From NCBI RefSeq assembly GCF_004362855.1, contig NZ_SNXW01000008.1:62001-126000 (forward strand): DNA of 64,000 bases, given 5' to 3'. Position 1 is the first letter of the stretch. Each line of letters opens with the position of its first letter. A program made the translations under genes and the position numbers. The notes under the pieces are model-generated. The model ran no database searches, was not told where the DNA came from, and was given only the letters and a program-made list of their open reading frames with translations. Of this stretch, positions 1-9,602 are shown piece after piece. The stretch comes from Aquabacterium commune (lineage in GTDB: Bacteria > Pseudomonadota > Gammaproteobacteria > Burkholderiales > Burkholderiaceae_C).

Positions 1-128
1 ACCAGCTTCTCCACGCCCTCGGTGCCGTTGTGGGCGATCTGGACTTCGTAGCCCGCACCGCCGAGCACGCCCGTGATCAGGCGGCGCATCAGCGCGGAGT
101 CATCGACGACAAGCACCTTGTGGGGCAT
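1..128 (-). CDS. CheB/CheY-like receiver domain, N-terminal fragment
   Basis: The first 42 codons of a response regulator are visible; the gene runs off the left edge. The N-terminus reads MPHKVLVVDDSALMRRLI, which holds the paired acidic residues of a receiver domain and the DDSALMR string that is common in the chemotaxis methylesterase CheB. The phosphoacceptor Asp lies outside the window, so a stand-alone CheY cannot be excluded. A GAGGAG ribosome-binding site sits about 9 bases before the ATG. It is the last visible member of the minus-strand chemosensory operon, 28 bases after the triple-CheW gene, and would provide adaptation (CheB) or output (CheY). Confidence 0.65.
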   Translation of the reverse strand, partial: MPHKVLVVDDSALMRRLITGVLGGAGYEVQIAHNGTEGVEKL

Positions 129-156
129 GGTGGGTGGGCTCCTCGTGGGCTGGGGT

Positions 157-1809
157 TCAGGCCGCGCGGGCGAAATCGCTGCCACCTTGCGGTGCATCGG
201 CTTCGTCGAAGGCGCGGTTCATGGCCTGCATCTCGCGGCCTTGCAGCAGGTGGTTCGGGTCCAGCATCATCACCAGGCGCTGGTCGCCATCGAGCTTGGC
301 CACGTGGCGGATCAGGCGGCTTTGCTCCTGCGACATCTCCGGCGCCGGGGCGATCTGCTGGCGCGGGATGCGCAGCACCTCGGCCACCGAGTCCACGATG
401 AAGCCGGTGCGCGTGCCACCCAGCAGGTAAACCATGATGCGTTGGCCGTCGTTGCGCTCGATCGCGGGCAGGCCCAGGCGCGTGCGCTGGTCGATCACCG
501 GCAGCACGGTGCCGCGCAGGTTGATGACGCCCTCGATGAAGTCCGGCGTCTTGGGCACGCGCGTGAGCACCTCGGGCACGCGCACGATTTCCTGCACGCT
601 CATGATGGGCACGGCGAACTCTTCGGCGCCGAGGCGGAAGATCACCGCCTGGGTGTCGTCGTCGGTGCTGTCCAGGTCGGTGTCGTGGCTGTCTTGGCGC
701 ATGGCGGTCTTTCCGGGCTGATCCGTGCTGGCTTGCGAGGCCGTGGCCGACAGCGCATCGCGGATGTCGGACAGGCCCAGCAGGCGGTCGGTGGCGATGA
801 TGGACACCAGGCGCTTGCCACCCTCGAGGCGGCAGATGGAGGAGAACTCCTGCATCCGGCTGTCTTCGGCGAGGATGGACGGCATGGCATCGGCCTGGTT
901 GCGCGGGATGCCCAGCACCTCCTTGACCGCATCGGTGACCAGGCCGACCTGGCCACCACCGGGCAGGGAAACCACGACGATGCGGTGGTGTTCGCTCAAG
1001 GCCTCCTCGGGCAGCGAGAACAGGCCGCGCAAGCTCACCAGCGGCAGCAGGCGCTGGCGCAGCGAGATCATGCCGAGCACGTGGTGGGCCACGTTGGGCA
1101 GGGCCGTGATGCGCTCGGGCACCTGCACGATTTCCTGCACATCGGCGATGTCGATGCCGTACTCCTGGCCGGCCACCGAGAAGGACACCAGGCGCAGCTC
1201 GTCGCTGTCCTCGCCATCGTCCGCGTCTGCGCCGGAGAAGGCATCGGGCTCGCCCGTGCCGCGGCTGTCGTCGGTGCCCAGGCGCTTGACCGAGGCGAAG
1301 TGGTTCTCGACCAGGCGCGCGAAGTCCAGCGTCATCAGCAGGTCGTGGCCACCGTCGCTGCGCGGGCGCTTGATCACGCCGGTCAGGTAGTCGGCCTCGA
1401 CGATGCTCTGGATGGCGGTGGCCGGCTCGATTTCGTGCGGCTCCACGCTCAGCACGCTGGCCACGCGGTCCACCACGAAGCCCAGCGGCTGGCCCAGGTT
1501 GATGACGACCGCGCGGGTGGCGTCGTCGTGTGCCAGGTGCTCGCAGTGGAACAGGCGCCGCAGGTTGATGATGGGCAGCACGCGGCCGCGCAGGTTGGCC
1601 AGGCCGTCGAGCACGGCGGGTGCCAGCGGCAGGCGCGCCACCTCGGGCATGCGGATGATTTCCTGCACCGGCCCCATGGGCACGGCGAACATCTCGCCGG
1701 CCACCGAGAAGGTCACGAACTGGTTGTCGTGGCCGGCCGCATCGGTGTCGTCGGCGTCAAGGAGCGCGCGGTCATCGTCGCGCTCCGGGGTGAGGACAGG
1801 GTCGCGCAT
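157..1809 (-). CDS. Chemotaxis scaffold protein with three CheW domains
   Basis: This 550-residue cytoplasmic protein holds three consecutive CheW domains at about residues 28-165, 205-345 and 385-530. Each has the family pattern of an FSVAG- or FRLGAEEF-type opening, a VQEI(I/V) helix and an NLRGxVLPxI or SLRQRLLPLV strand. Ordinary CheW is about 160 residues and couples MCPs to the kinase CheA; a triple CheW could bridge several receptor or kinase contacts at once (inference). Acidic linkers separate the domains. An AGGAGG site precedes the ATG by 6 bases. It follows the tandem-MCP gene by 75 bases and precedes the CheB-like gene. No CheA or CheR is in the window; they may lie beyond the left edge. 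Confidence 0.9.
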   Translation of the reverse strand: MRDPVLTPERDDDRALLDADDTDAAGHDNQFVTFSVAGEMFAVPMGPVQEIIRMPEVARLPLAPAVLDGLANLRGRVLPIINLRRLFHCEHLAHDDATRAVVINLGQPLGFVVDRVASVLSVEPHEIEPATAIQSIVEADYLTGVIKRPRSDGGHDLLMTLDFARLVENHFASVKRLGTDDSRGTGEPDAFSGADADDGEDSDELRLVSFSVAGQEYGIDIADVQEIVQVPERITALPNVAHHVLGMISLRQRLLPLVSLRGLFSLPEEALSEHHRIVVVSLPGGGQVGLVTDAVKEVLGIPRNQADAMPSILAEDSRMQEFSSICRLEGGKRLVSIIATDRLLGLSDIRDALSATASQASTDQPGKTAMRQDSHDTDLDSTDDDTQAVIFRLGAEEFAVPIMSVQEIVRVPEVLTRVPKTPDFIEGVINLRGTVLPVIDQRTRLGLPAIERNDGQRIMVYLLGGTRTGFIVDSVAEVLRIPRQQIAPAPEMSQEQSRLIRHVAKLDGDQRLVMMLDPNHLLQGREMQAMNRAFDEADAPQGGSDFARAA

Positions 1810-1884
1810 GGCGCACCTCCTGGGCTTCGTGTCGTCTGGGATGCCAGCGGGGCGATGCCTCGCCCCCCTCGCTCAGTTCCTCGC

Positions 1885-3810
1885 TCAGTTGCTTTGCAGC
1901 TCGTCGGCCAGCGAGGCGATTTCCTCGATGGCGGCCGACAGCTCCTCGGCACCCTGCGACTGCTGGCGCGCGGCGGCGGCGGCCTGCTCGGCGGCCTTCT
2001 CGGCCTGCTCGGCCGCGGACGACACCTGCTCCACACCGACCTTGATCTGCGCCAGCGCGGCGGCGATTTCTTGCGCGGCCGACATGGCCTCGCGGTTGCC
2101 CTGTTCGACCTGGCCGACGTTGCCATCGATCTGGTTGAGGTTGAGCGTGATCGAGCGGGCCTTCTCGACCTCGCTCAGCGCCGAGCCCATGATGTCGCCG
2201 AGGTCGCGGCCCACGAAGGCGATCTGGTCCTGGATGGCCTTGACCATGTCCTTGATGCGGTCGGCGTTCTCGGCCGAGTCGTGCGCCAGGTTGCGGATGT
2301 CGGTGGCCACCACCACGAAGCCCTTGCCGTACTCGCCGGCGCGGGCCGCCTCGATGCTGCCGTTGACGGCCAGCATGTTGGTCTGGATGGACACCTGGGT
2401 GATGGCGTCCACGATCTTGTCGATCTTGCGGCTCACCAGCTCCAGGTCCTTGATCTGGCGCATGCTGTTGCGGGTGGCGCCCACGCCGGCCTGGATGCTG
2501 TTGATCAGCGCATCGATGTTGCGCTTGTTGTCTGTCATCAACTCGCGGATGGCGGCGGCGCGCTCGTTGGCTTGGGCCGCGCGTTGCTCGGCGATCTGGG
2601 CGCCATTCTCGATCTGGGTGACGGCGGCGGCCGACTCGGTCGTGGCCGCGGCCTGGCCTTGTGCGCCCTTGCGGATCTGCTCCAGCGCCACCAGGATCTG
2701 GCTGGCCGAGCGGGAAATTTCCTGCACTGCCGAAGACAGCTCCTCGGCCGAGCTGGCCACTTCCTCGGCGCTCTTGGAGATGTCGGTGGCGTTCTTCAGG
2801 TCATCGGCCAGCTCCGACAGGCTCTGCGCGGTCTGCTCGCATTCGGACAAGGCCACGGTCTGCTCGGCCACGGTCTTGTTGGCCTCTTCGCAGGCCGACG
2901 ATTGCTCGGCCGCCGCCGAGGCGATCTGCTCGGCGCCCTTGAGCGCCTGCTGCGCGGCCACGTTGCTCTGCGCCGCGGCCGAGGCGATCTCGGCGGCACC
3001 GGAGGCGATGTCGGCCGAGTCGCCACGGATGCGCTCCAGCTGCTCCGTGATCACCGAGCTGCGCTCCACTTCGGACTTCACGTTCTCGGCGGCCTCGTTG
3101 ATGCCGTCGGCGATCACCTTGACCTCGCCCTGGATCTGGCCGACCAGCTCCTGGATCTGCTTGGCGCTCTTCTCGGACGTCTCGGCCAGCGTGCGGACCT
3201 CGTCGGCCACGACCGCGAAGCCCTTGCCGTGCTTGCCGGCGCGGGCGGCTTCGATGGCGGCGTTCAGGGCCAGCAGGTTGGTCTGGTCGGCGATGCGGGC
3301 CACGGCCTTGACGATGTCGCCGATGTTGGCGGCCTGGCGCTCCAGCTCACCGACCATCTTGACCGAATCGGCCTGGCGCTCGGCGGCCACCGTGACGTTG
3401 TGGATGGTGCTGCGCACCTCCTCGGTGATGGTGACGGCCAGGTTGCGCATGCCTTCGGCCATGCGTTGGGACTGACCCACCGCGGCCAGTTGGCGAACGA
3501 TGGCGCCGCCCACCTGGGTCAGCGCGGCCAGGGACTCCTGCGCGGCGCCAGAGGCTTCCTCGGCACCGGTGGCGATTTGGGCTGCGGCGCGCTTGAGCTC
3601 TTCGGCGGCCGATGCCGCTTCGTTGATGCCCGCAGACAGCTCGCTCGATGCCGAGGCCACGCGCTCCGAGGCCTGCTGCTGCTTGGCCAGGGTGCGTGCG
3701 CGCTTGCGCTGGACATCGGCGTCGCGCGCCACGTTGCGGCTGACGCCCGCGGGCACGGCGTGCAGGGTGCTGGGCTCGTCCGCGCTGCGGGTCTTTCTGA
3801 TCAGGGCCAT
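1885..3810 (-). CDS. Soluble methyl-accepting chemotaxis protein with two signalling tips
   Basis: This 641-residue protein has no membrane segment and is almost entirely predicted coiled coil rich in Ala, Glu and Gln. It carries two MCP hairpin tips: one near residues 173-200 ([17 protein letters not shown]) and a second near 471-500 ([17 protein letters not shown]). A normal MCP has one. The second tip continues as ATDIRNLA where the first has the canonical ADEVRTLA, so the halves have diverged. No PAS, Cache or HAMP domain is evident, so the input is unknown; it probably signals to CheA through the adjacent triple CheW. A GAAGGA ribosome site is 7 bases before the ATG. Confidence 0.9.
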   Translation of the reverse strand: MALIRKTRSADEPSTLHAVPAGVSRNVARDADVQRKRARTLAKQQQASERVASASSELSAGINEAASAAEELKRAAAQIATGAEEASGAAQESLAALTQVGGAIVRQLAAVGQSQRMAEGMRNLAVTITEEVRSTIHNVTVAAERQADSVKMVGELERQAANIGDIVKAVARIADQTNLLALNAAIEAARAGKHGKGFAVVADEVRTLAETSEKSAKQIQELVGQIQGEVKVIADGINEAAENVKSEVERSSVITEQLERIRGDSADIASGAAEIASAAAQSNVAAQQALKGAEQIASAAAEQSSACEEANKTVAEQTVALSECEQTAQSLSELADDLKNATDISKSAEEVASSAEELSSAVQEISRSASQILVALEQIRKGAQGQAAATTESAAAVTQIENGAQIAEQRAAQANERAAAIRELMTDNKRNIDALINSIQAGVGATRNSMRQIKDLELVSRKIDKIVDAITQVSIQTNMLAVNGSIEAARAGEYGKGFVVVATDIRNLAHDSAENADRIKDMVKAIQDQIAFVGRDLGDIMGSALSEVEKARSITLNLNQIDGNVGQVEQGNREAMSAAQEIAAALAQIKVGVEQVSSAAEQAEKAAEQAAAAARQQSQGAEELSAAIEEIASLADELQSN

Positions 3811-4038
3811 TTGGAGTCCTTCGGGCAGTGAGCGGCGGCGTGGGTTGGCTGCGTCGCCTGGAACGGGCGGGACCTCGTCCCGCGGGGTGCGGGGACCGGT
3901 CGGTCACCGCCGGGGCGGCAACCAACCAAGCATGCGAGGGGTGAAATCGGCCGCGTCACCGGACCCAAAAGAACCTGAAACGCGTTGTCGGTGTTTCGGA
4001 TGTCAGGCGCTGCGGCTTGAGTGAAAAATTGGCAAAAA

Positions 4039-4050
4039 GCGAAAAATCGC
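4039..4050 (-). terminator. Possible weak hairpin with T-tracts between the two MCP genes
   Basis: Read on the minus strand just after the stop of the 377-residue MCP gene, a GCGA/TCGC four-base stem with a T4 loop is followed by TTTTT, and a second T5 run lies a few bases on. The stem is too short for a confident terminator. It is in an AT-rich island within the 249-base gap, which may instead hold a promoter for the downstream tandem-MCP gene. Confidence 0.25.
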
Positions 4051-4059
4051 CCATCGAAC

Positions 4060-5193
4060 TCAAAACATCTCGATGCGCGGCGCGCTGTCGTCGCTTTGTG
4101 CCGCGTCGCCCACGACAGCCTCGTGCGCCTGGCGCTGGTCGGCCATCACGTAAGCGGCTTGCCATTGCCGCAGCAAGCCGTCGAGGGCGCCCAGCCCTGC
4201 CGGGTTGAGCCGCCCGCGCGGTGACTGCTGTTGGACCGACTCACAGTGCCGCGCGAGGTCATCGAGGGCGTGGTTGACGCGCTCCAGCAACTGCCGGCTG
4301 ACGTCCTGGAACTGCATGTGCCCCAGCACGTCCACCAGGTCGGCGCGCACGGCCACCATGCTGTCTTCCATTTCGGACGACAGGGCCTTGAGCTGGACCG
4401 CCACCACGCCCGGGCGCGTGCCCATCTCACGGATCTCCGCGCCGATCTCGGCCAGCGTGCTCATGTCCATGTGCGCGGGGTCCGAGGACTGCAGCGCCAG
4501 GCGGTGGGTGTCGGCGATCGCGCCGATGCCTTTGGCGATGTTCTGCGCGGCGTCGGCGGTCTGGTGCGACAGGCGGCGCACCTCGTCGGCCACGACCTTG
4601 AAGCCCGCGCCCTCTTGCCCGGCGCGGGCCGCCTCGATGGCCGCGTTGATGGCCAGCAGGTTGGTTTGCCGCGCGACCTCGGCGATCAGCGCGGCGGCGG
4701 GCGTCAGCGCCTGCACCTGCGACAGCAGCTGGTTGACCATGTCGGCATGGCCTTGCTGCGCGGCGAGGAACTTCGTTTCCTGCTGGCTCAGGCAGGCCAA
4801 GGCATGGCTTTGGGCTTCGGCCTGGCGCACGGTGTCGTCCGACAGGTGGCGCGACTGCGTCGCCGCCGAGCCCAGCTCATGCTGCAGGGTGTTGCAGCGG
4901 TCGTGGATGCGCTGCAGGCGCTCCACCATGCTCATGACCGCGTCCTGGCTGGCGCGGTCGGCGGTCTGCACCTGGGCGTTGAGGATCTGGAAGCACTGCT
5001 GCATCACCTTGAGCTGGTCCAGCACGGCGCGGTCGGTCTCGGCGCGCGAGGGCCTGAAGGTGCCGCGCCAGGCGGCTTGCAGGCGGCTCAGCCAGCCCGA
5101 AGCTGTGCTGGCGGATGGGCGGGTGGAGGGCCTGGCCGAGCCAGGCCAAGCCTCACCCGAGGGCGTGGCCAACGAGGGGGTGTGGGATGCCAT
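4060..5193 (-). CDS. Soluble methyl-accepting chemotaxis protein
   Basis: This is a 377-residue cytoplasmic chemoreceptor. The central part (about residues 165-215) holds the MCP signalling tip, [19 protein letters not shown] followed by [11 protein letters not shown]. There is no transmembrane segment, HAMP or recognised sensor domain; the first 55 residues are Ser/Pro-rich and probably disordered, then coiled coil. The helical region after the tip ([19 protein letters not shown]) resembles the CheZ/McpS-like motif found in short soluble MCPs (resemblance only). It starts 7 bases after the cheY stop codon, with GAGG before its ATG, so the two are co-transcribed. It probably feeds the same CheW/CheA complex as the tandem MCP downstream. 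Confidence 0.88.
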   Translation of the reverse strand: MASHTPSLATPSGEAWPGSARPSTRPSASTASGWLSRLQAAWRGTFRPSRAETDRAVLDQLKVMQQCFQILNAQVQTADRASQDAVMSMVERLQRIHDRCNTLQHELGSAATQSRHLSDDTVRQAEAQSHALACLSQQETKFLAAQQGHADMVNQLLSQVQALTPAAALIAEVARQTNLLAINAAIEAARAGQEGAGFKVVADEVRRLSHQTADAAQNIAKGIGAIADTHRLALQSSDPAHMDMSTLAEIGAEIREMGTRPGVVAVQLKALSSEMEDSMVAVRADLVDVLGHMQFQDVSRQLLERVNHALDDLARHCESVQQQSPRGRLNPAGLGALDGLLRQWQAAYVMADQRQAHEAVVGDAAQSDDSAPRIEMF

Positions 5194-5200
5194 GCGAGCC

Positions 5201-5569
5201 TCACGCGAACTGCAGCGAGACCTGGCTGATCACCTTCAGGAGCTCACCGCCGCGCACGGGCTTGAGCATCCAGCCGGTGGCACCCAGTTGCCGGGCCTGG
5301 TCGCGGCGGGCCTGCTGGCCCTCGGTCGTCAGGGCGAGGATGGGCGTGAAGCGCAGGGTTTTGCGGGCCTGGCGGATGAACTCGATGCCGTCCATCTTGG
5401 GCATGTGGATGTCGGTGATGATCAGGTCGGGTTTGAGCCCGCCTTGCAACAAAGACATCGCTTGTTCGCCATCGTGGGCCACTGCCACGCGGTAGCCGCT
5501 GATTTCGAGCCCGGCCTTCATGCTCATGAGCATGGTGGCGGAGTCGTCCACGAGAAGCACGGTTTTCAT
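5201..5569 (-). CDS. cheY: CheY-type single-domain response regulator
   Basis: This 122-residue stand-alone receiver starts [18 protein letters not shown]. It has the acidic pair (VDD), the phosphoacceptor Asp in [11 protein letters not shown] at about residue 57, the Thr of LALTTE and the invariant Lys in LKPVRG, so all active-site residues are present. No output domain follows, hence CheY- or PilG/PilH-like output of a chemosensory pathway. I chose the ATG at 5569 rather than an upstream one at 5605 because AAGGA lies 6 bases before it and because receiver homology begins there. It is the first gene of the minus-strand operon. The 268-base gap upstream holds its presumed promoter. Confidence 0.92.
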   Translation of the reverse strand: MKTVLLVDDSATMLMSMKAGLEISGYRVAVAHDGEQAMSLLQGGLKPDLIITDIHMPKMDGIEFIRQARKTLRFTPILALTTEGQQARRDQARQLGATGWMLKPVRGGELLKVISQVSLQFA

Positions 5570-5659
5570 ACGCTGTCCTTGGCGTTGACCACGGCCCCTG
5601 AGCACCTGCCTGGCGACATGCCGGGCTGGGCCGGGGAACTGCGTGCAGTATCTGTGCTT

Positions 5660-5680
5660 GCCCCCTTGGACAGGGGGGGC
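5660..5680. repeat. C/G inverted repeat upstream of cheY
   Basis: GCCCCC (5660-5665) pairs with GGGGGC (5675-5680) across a 9-base loop. It lies in the gap between the convergently-placed 3' end of ybeY and the 5' end of the chemosensory operon. It could be a weak terminator or leader hairpin; no T-tract is adjacent. Confidence 0.3.
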
Positions 5681-5837
5681 GAGCGTGTGCCGGGGAAGGC
5701 TTCGTGAAGTCCACCTCGAATGTTTCCCGAGGTCCCGCAGGCTGGCTAGACTTTGTCGATGGCAAGCGCTCGTCAGATTTCGGACAGGCGCGCTTGGTTA
5801 TCAAATTTGCATGGACAAAAGGGGTGTGCCCCCGCGC

Positions 5838-6278
5838 TCAGTCCGCGTAGGGATCGCCGAAGCCGAGGGCGGCCAGGACCTCGCGCTCCCGCGCTTCCAT
5901 GGCCTCGGCTTCCTTCTTCTTCATGTGGTCCCAGCCCTGCGCGTGCAGGGTGCCGTGGACCAGCATGTGGGCGTAATGCGCCTCCAGCGTCTTGCCCTGC
6001 TCGGCGGCTTCCTGCTCGATGACGGGCGCACAAAGGATGAGGTCGGCCATCACCACGGGCGCTTGCGCGTAGTCGAAGGTCAGCACGTTGGTGGCGTGGT
6101 TCTTCTTGCGGAAGTCCTTGTTGAGGGCCTGGCCCTCTTCGGCACCGACGATGCGCACGGCGATCTCGGCATCGGTGTCGAGCGCGGCCTTGACCCAGCG
6201 GGCCACCTTGTGGCGGGGCAGGGTGTCGCGGTGGCGTTTGTCAGCGAATTGCAGGCTGAGGGACAGGGTCGGTTTCAT
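5838..6278 (-). CDS. ybeY: Endoribonuclease YbeY (rRNA maturation factor)
   Basis: This 146-residue protein is a metal-dependent single-strand endoribonuclease that acts in 16S rRNA 3'-end maturation and ribosome quality control. The zinc-binding H-x3-H-x5-H signature is seen as [11 protein letters not shown] near residues 112-122, and the preceding [14 protein letters not shown] string is typical of the family. Its ATG at 6278 lies inside the end of phoH, giving a 38-base overlap; phoH-ybeY is a conserved pair in proteobacteria. An upstream in-frame ATG at 6356 would add 26 residues without homology and was rejected. Confidence 0.95.
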   Translation of the reverse strand: MKPTLSLSLQFADKRHRDTLPRHKVARWVKAALDTDAEIAVRIVGAEEGQALNKDFRKKNHATNVLTFDYAQAPVVMADLILCAPVIEQEAAEQGKTLEAHYAHMLVHGTLHAQGWDHMKKKEAEAMEAREREVLAALGFGDPYAD

Positions 6279-7323
6279 GCGGACGGTGTTCGGGTTGCGC
6301 CTGGTCGGCGTCGTAAGCCTCGACGATGCGGGCCACCAAGGGGTGGCGCACCACATCGACGCGGGTGAAGCGGGTGAAGGCCACGCCTTTGACGCGCTTG
6401 AGGATGCGCTCGGCTTCGATCAGACCGCTCTTGCTGCCGCGGGGCAGGTCGATCTGGCTGACGTCGCCGGTGACCACCGCGCGCGAGCCGAAACCGATGC
6501 GCGTGAGGAACATCTTCATCTGTTCGGGCGTGGTGTTTTGCGCCTCGTCCAGGATGATGAAGGCGTGGTTGAGCGTGCGCCCGCGCATGAAGGCCAGCGG
6601 CGCGATCTCGATGAGGCCTTTCTCGAAGGCCTTGGTGACGCGGTCGAAGCCCATCAGGTCGTAGAGCGCGTCGTAGAGCGGGCGCAGGTAGGGGTCCACC
6701 TTCTGCGTCAGGTCGCCGGGCAGGAAGCCCAGGCGCTCGCCGGCCTCCACCGCCGGGCGGGTCAGGATGATGCGCTGCACCGAGCTGCGCTCCAGCGCAT
6801 CGACCGCGCAGGCCACGGCCAGGAAGGTCTTGCCCGTGCCGGCCGGGCCGATGCCCAGGGTCAGGTCGTGCCCGAGGATGTTCTGCAGGTACTGCACCTG
6901 GTTGGCCGTGCGGCCTTGCAGGTCGGCGCGGCGGGTGTGCAGCATCGGGCCGGCGGGGGCGTCGCCATCGAGGAGGTCGTCCGGGTCCGTGCCGGAGGGT
7001 GAGGCGTCGGTGCTGCCGGCCGCCCCTCGGCGCGAGGCCGTGCGGCTGCGGCTCGGGGTGCCGGCCTGGCGCATCGCCGAGGTCACGGCCAGTTGCACCA
7101 GCTCGGCACCCAGCGGCCGGTCGGCGCGGGCGTAGAGGCTCTCCAGCAGGGCCACGACCTGCTGCGGCACGCCCCGCGCGCCTTCGATGCGGAACTGCTC
7201 CCCGCGGCGCTGCAGCGTGACGTTGAATGCCGCCTCGATGGTGCGCAGGTGTTCGTCGAGCGGACCGCACAGGTGGGCCAGGCGCGCGTTGTCTGGGGGT
7301 GAAAAGCTGTGCCGCAGTTGCAT
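6241..7323 (-). CDS. phoH: PhoH family ATPase
   Basis: This is a 360-residue PhoH-like P-loop ATPase (cytoplasmic; linked to RNA metabolism in this neighbourhood). Walker A is [14 protein letters not shown] at about residues 155-168 and Walker B is [12 protein letters not shown] near 240-251; a [14 protein letters not shown] motif follows. The N-terminal third contains the small KH-like region seen in family members ([19 protein letters not shown]), then a low-complexity Ser/Arg/Asp linker. I preferred the ATG at 7323 (MQLRHSFSP, where family homology begins). An in-frame ATG at 7389 would add 22 residues; neither has a good ribosome site. It overlaps ybeY and is divergent from the histidine kinase gene. 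Confidence 0.93.
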   Translation of the reverse strand: MQLRHSFSPPDNARLAHLCGPLDEHLRTIEAAFNVTLQRRGEQFRIEGARGVPQQVVALLESLYARADRPLGAELVQLAVTSAMRQAGTPSRSRTASRRGAAGSTDASPSGTDPDDLLDGDAPAGPMLHTRRADLQGRTANQVQYLQNILGHDLTLGIGPAGTGKTFLAVACAVDALERSSVQRIILTRPAVEAGERLGFLPGDLTQKVDPYLRPLYDALYDLMGFDRVTKAFEKGLIEIAPLAFMRGRTLNHAFIILDEAQNTTPEQMKMFLTRIGFGSRAVVTGDVSQIDLPRGSKSGLIEAERILKRVKGVAFTRFTRVDVVRHPLVARIVEAYDADQAQPEHRPHETDPVPQPAIR

Positions 7324-7452
7324 GGATGCGATGGATTCGGGAAGTAAGCGGGCAAATTGTCGCTTGTCCGGGGCTGGCGGGTGTGACATCTCTTGCGAGA
7401 ATGGGTCTTTGAGCGTGTGCGCCGCGCACGCCCGGGCTGGTGGAGCGTCCCT

Positions 7453-9516
7453 TTGAACCTGTTGTTTCGTTGGTGGTCTCGGCTGAGCCGCTCGTTCACG
7501 CGGGCCCAAGCGCCCGTCGCTGAGGCATCCGTGCTGGGCATGGCGCCGCGCCGCGTCTGGGTGCTGCTGGGCCTCGCCCTGGCCGCCATGGTGGCCGTGG
7601 GCCTGCTGGCGCTCAACCAGGAGGCCTCGCGCCTGAGCCGCCCCGATGCGCACGTCGCGTCCGACAGCGATGTCCACGCCTTGCGCCAGGCCTGGGCCGT
7701 GCCCGACAACGGCGCGCATTTCCCGCCACCCGCCATCGCGCAGGTGGTCGGCAAGCCCGTCAACCTGCCCGACGAATGGTCGCGCTCGCAGCCCGGCCAC
7801 AAAGGCGGCGTCTGGTACCGCTTCCCGCTGACCTTCGCAGACGGCGCGCCGCCTGACACCTTGCTGGCCGCGCTGATCGACCGGGCCTGCGCCAGCGTCG
7901 AGGTGCAGCTCAACGGCGCCGTGGTGTTCCGCAGCGGCCGCATGGTCGAGCCCTACTCGCGCGATTGTTTCGGCTCCCACGTCGTGCCCTTGCCGGCGGC
8001 CTTGCTGCGCCCCACGGGCAATGTGCTGGACGTCAAGGTCGCGGGCTACCCCATCCACCGCGTGACGGCACGGCAACGCGCCGGCGGGCTGGCGGCGGTG
8101 CATGTCGGGCCGATGTCCGAGGTGCGCCAGATGGCCGACGAGCAAACGCTCTGGACCACCACCCTGTCCCAGATCATGGGCGGCGTCCTGGTCGTCATGG
8201 GCGTGTTCTCGCTGGGCCTGGCCTGGGTGCGCAGGCTCAGCTACATGCTCTATTTCGGTCTGCTGACCCTGGGCTGGGCCTTGATGACGGGGCGCTTCTG
8301 GCGCGCTGACCTGCCCGTGCCCAACGACGCCATGGAGGTGCTCATCGCCATCATGATGGCGCCCATGACCGCCTTTGCCGTGAAGTTCCTGATGGGCTAT
8401 GCCGGCATCGGCCTGCGCGACCCGGGCCAGCAGGTCTGGAACCAGCGCGTCAACCTGCTGCTGTGGGCGCAGTGCCTGTTGCTGCCCCTGAGCCTGCTGC
8501 TGCTGGGCGTGGACCGGCTCTTCCTGGGCGCCCGCGTCTGGTTCGGCGTGTTCACCCTGGAGCTCTTCCTGGCCATCGGCCACTTCCTGTGGGTCACGGG
8601 CCGGGGACGGCGTGCCGAGTTCTGGCTGATGTGCGCCGCGCTCGGCGTGGTGGCGGCGGTGCTGGGCATCGAGCTGTCCTACCAGAGCGGCCTGCTGCAA
8701 AGCGGCGGCCTGCACATCACCCACTTCGTGATGCCACTGCTGTACGCGGCGGTGGGCGTGCGCCTCATCCAGGTCTATGCGCGGGCGCTGCAATCGGCGG
8801 AGGGCGCGCGCGCGCACCTGGAGCGCCGCGTGCAGGAGATCAGCGTCGAGATCGAGCGCAACTTCAACCAGATTGCCGAGTTGCGCGTGGACCAGATCGC
8901 CGAGAAGGAGCGCAAGCGCATCGCCGGTGACCTGCACGACGACCTCGGCGCCAAGCTGCTGACCATCGTCCACACCTCGGACAACGACCGCATCTCGACC
9001 CTGGCGCGCGAGGCGCTGGAAGAGATGCGCCTGTCGGTGCGCGGCCTCACGGGGCGGCCCATGGTGCTGTCCGATTCGATGGCCGACTGGCGCAGCGAGG
9101 TGGTGTCCCGCCTGGGGCAAGCCGGCATCGAGTGCGAATGGCGCAACCCGCACGACACCATCGAGGAGCCGCTGTCGTCGCGCACCTATGTGCAGACCAC
9201 CCGCATCGTGCGCGAGGCCGTCAGCAACATCATCAAGCACAGCGGCGCCTCGCACGTGGTCATCACGGCCGATGTGGACCTGGCGAACCACGTGTTCACC
9301 CTCGTCATCCAGGACAACGGCAAGGGCATCCCGATGGAGCTCGATGGCCGCCTCGACCGCGGCCACGGCATGACCAGCATGAAGCACCGCGCCAAACAGC
9401 TCAACGGACAGTGCCTGGTCGAGTCGGGCCCGGGTTTCGGCACCATCATCCGGCTGACTTTGCCGCTGGAAATCGCCACGATGCAACAGGTTTTGTCGCA
9501 TCGGCTCGGTGCCTGA
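7453..9516 (+). CDS. NarL-class membrane histidine kinase with 7TM sensor
   Basis: An N-terminal membrane helix (VLLGLALAAMVAVGLLAL) precedes a periplasmic region of about 180 residues that resembles the beta-sandwich of 7TMR-DISM sensors (WYRFPLTF...VQLNGAVVFRSG). About seven membrane helices, a short coiled coil, a HisKA_3 dimerisation helix with the phosphorylated His (KRIAGDLHDDLGAKLL), and a HATPase (REAVSNIIKHSG, DNGKGIP, GHGMTSM) follow. This is the HPK7 architecture. The start is uncertain: TTG 7453 has GGAG 7 bases upstream; TTG 7393 and ATG 7540 are alternatives in frame. It is followed by its presumed partner regulator, 86 bases on. The ligand is unknown. Confidence 0.88.
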   Translation: MNLLFRWWSRLSRSFTRAQAPVAEASVLGMAPRRVWVLLGLALAAMVAVGLLALNQEASRLSRPDAHVASDSDVHALRQAWAVPDNGAHFPPPAIAQVVGKPVNLPDEWSRSQPGHKGGVWYRFPLTFADGAPPDTLLAALIDRACASVEVQLNGAVVFRSGRMVEPYSRDCFGSHVVPLPAALLRPTGNVLDVKVAGYPIHRVTARQRAGGLAAVHVGPMSEVRQMADEQTLWTTTLSQIMGGVLVVMGVFSLGLAWVRRLSYMLYFGLLTLGWALMTGRFWRADLPVPNDAMEVLIAIMMAPMTAFAVKFLMGYAGIGLRDPGQQVWNQRVNLLLWAQCLLLPLSLLLLGVDRLFLGARVWFGVFTLELFLAIGHFLWVTGRGRRAEFWLMCAALGVVAAVLGIELSYQSGLLQSGGLHITHFVMPLLYAAVGVRLIQVYARALQSAEGARAHLERRVQEISVEIERNFNQIAELRVDQIAEKERKRIAGDLHDDLGAKLLTIVHTSDNDRISTLAREALEEMRLSVRGLTGRPMVLSDSMADWRSEVVSRLGQAGIECEWRNPHDTIEEPLSSRTYVQTTRIVREAVSNIIKHSGASHVVITADVDLANHVFTLVIQDNGKGIPMELDGRLDRGHGMTSMKHRAKQLNGQCLVESGPGFGTIIRLTLPLEIATMQQVLSHRLGA

Positions 9517-9602
9517 ACGAGCGCGTCTGGCGCTGGACACGGTTCGCGTGGACAATGTTTCTCATCAACGTCAATTTTTGAAGCGTAGCGAGGCCCCCAT
9601 CC

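Noticed and set aside
73-3831. Plus-strand open frame of 1252 codons over the CheW/MCP genes
   Set aside because: Composition is His/Leu/Arg-rich shadow; the minus strand carries CheW and MCP signatures in the expected register.
5660-5680. C/G hairpin as a riboswitch
   Set aside because: Only a 6-base stem without any recognisable aptamer; listed just as an inverted repeat.
7390-9555. Upstream extension of the phoH frame to 9555
   Set aside because: It runs antisense through the histidine kinase; PhoH homology starts only at about 7323.
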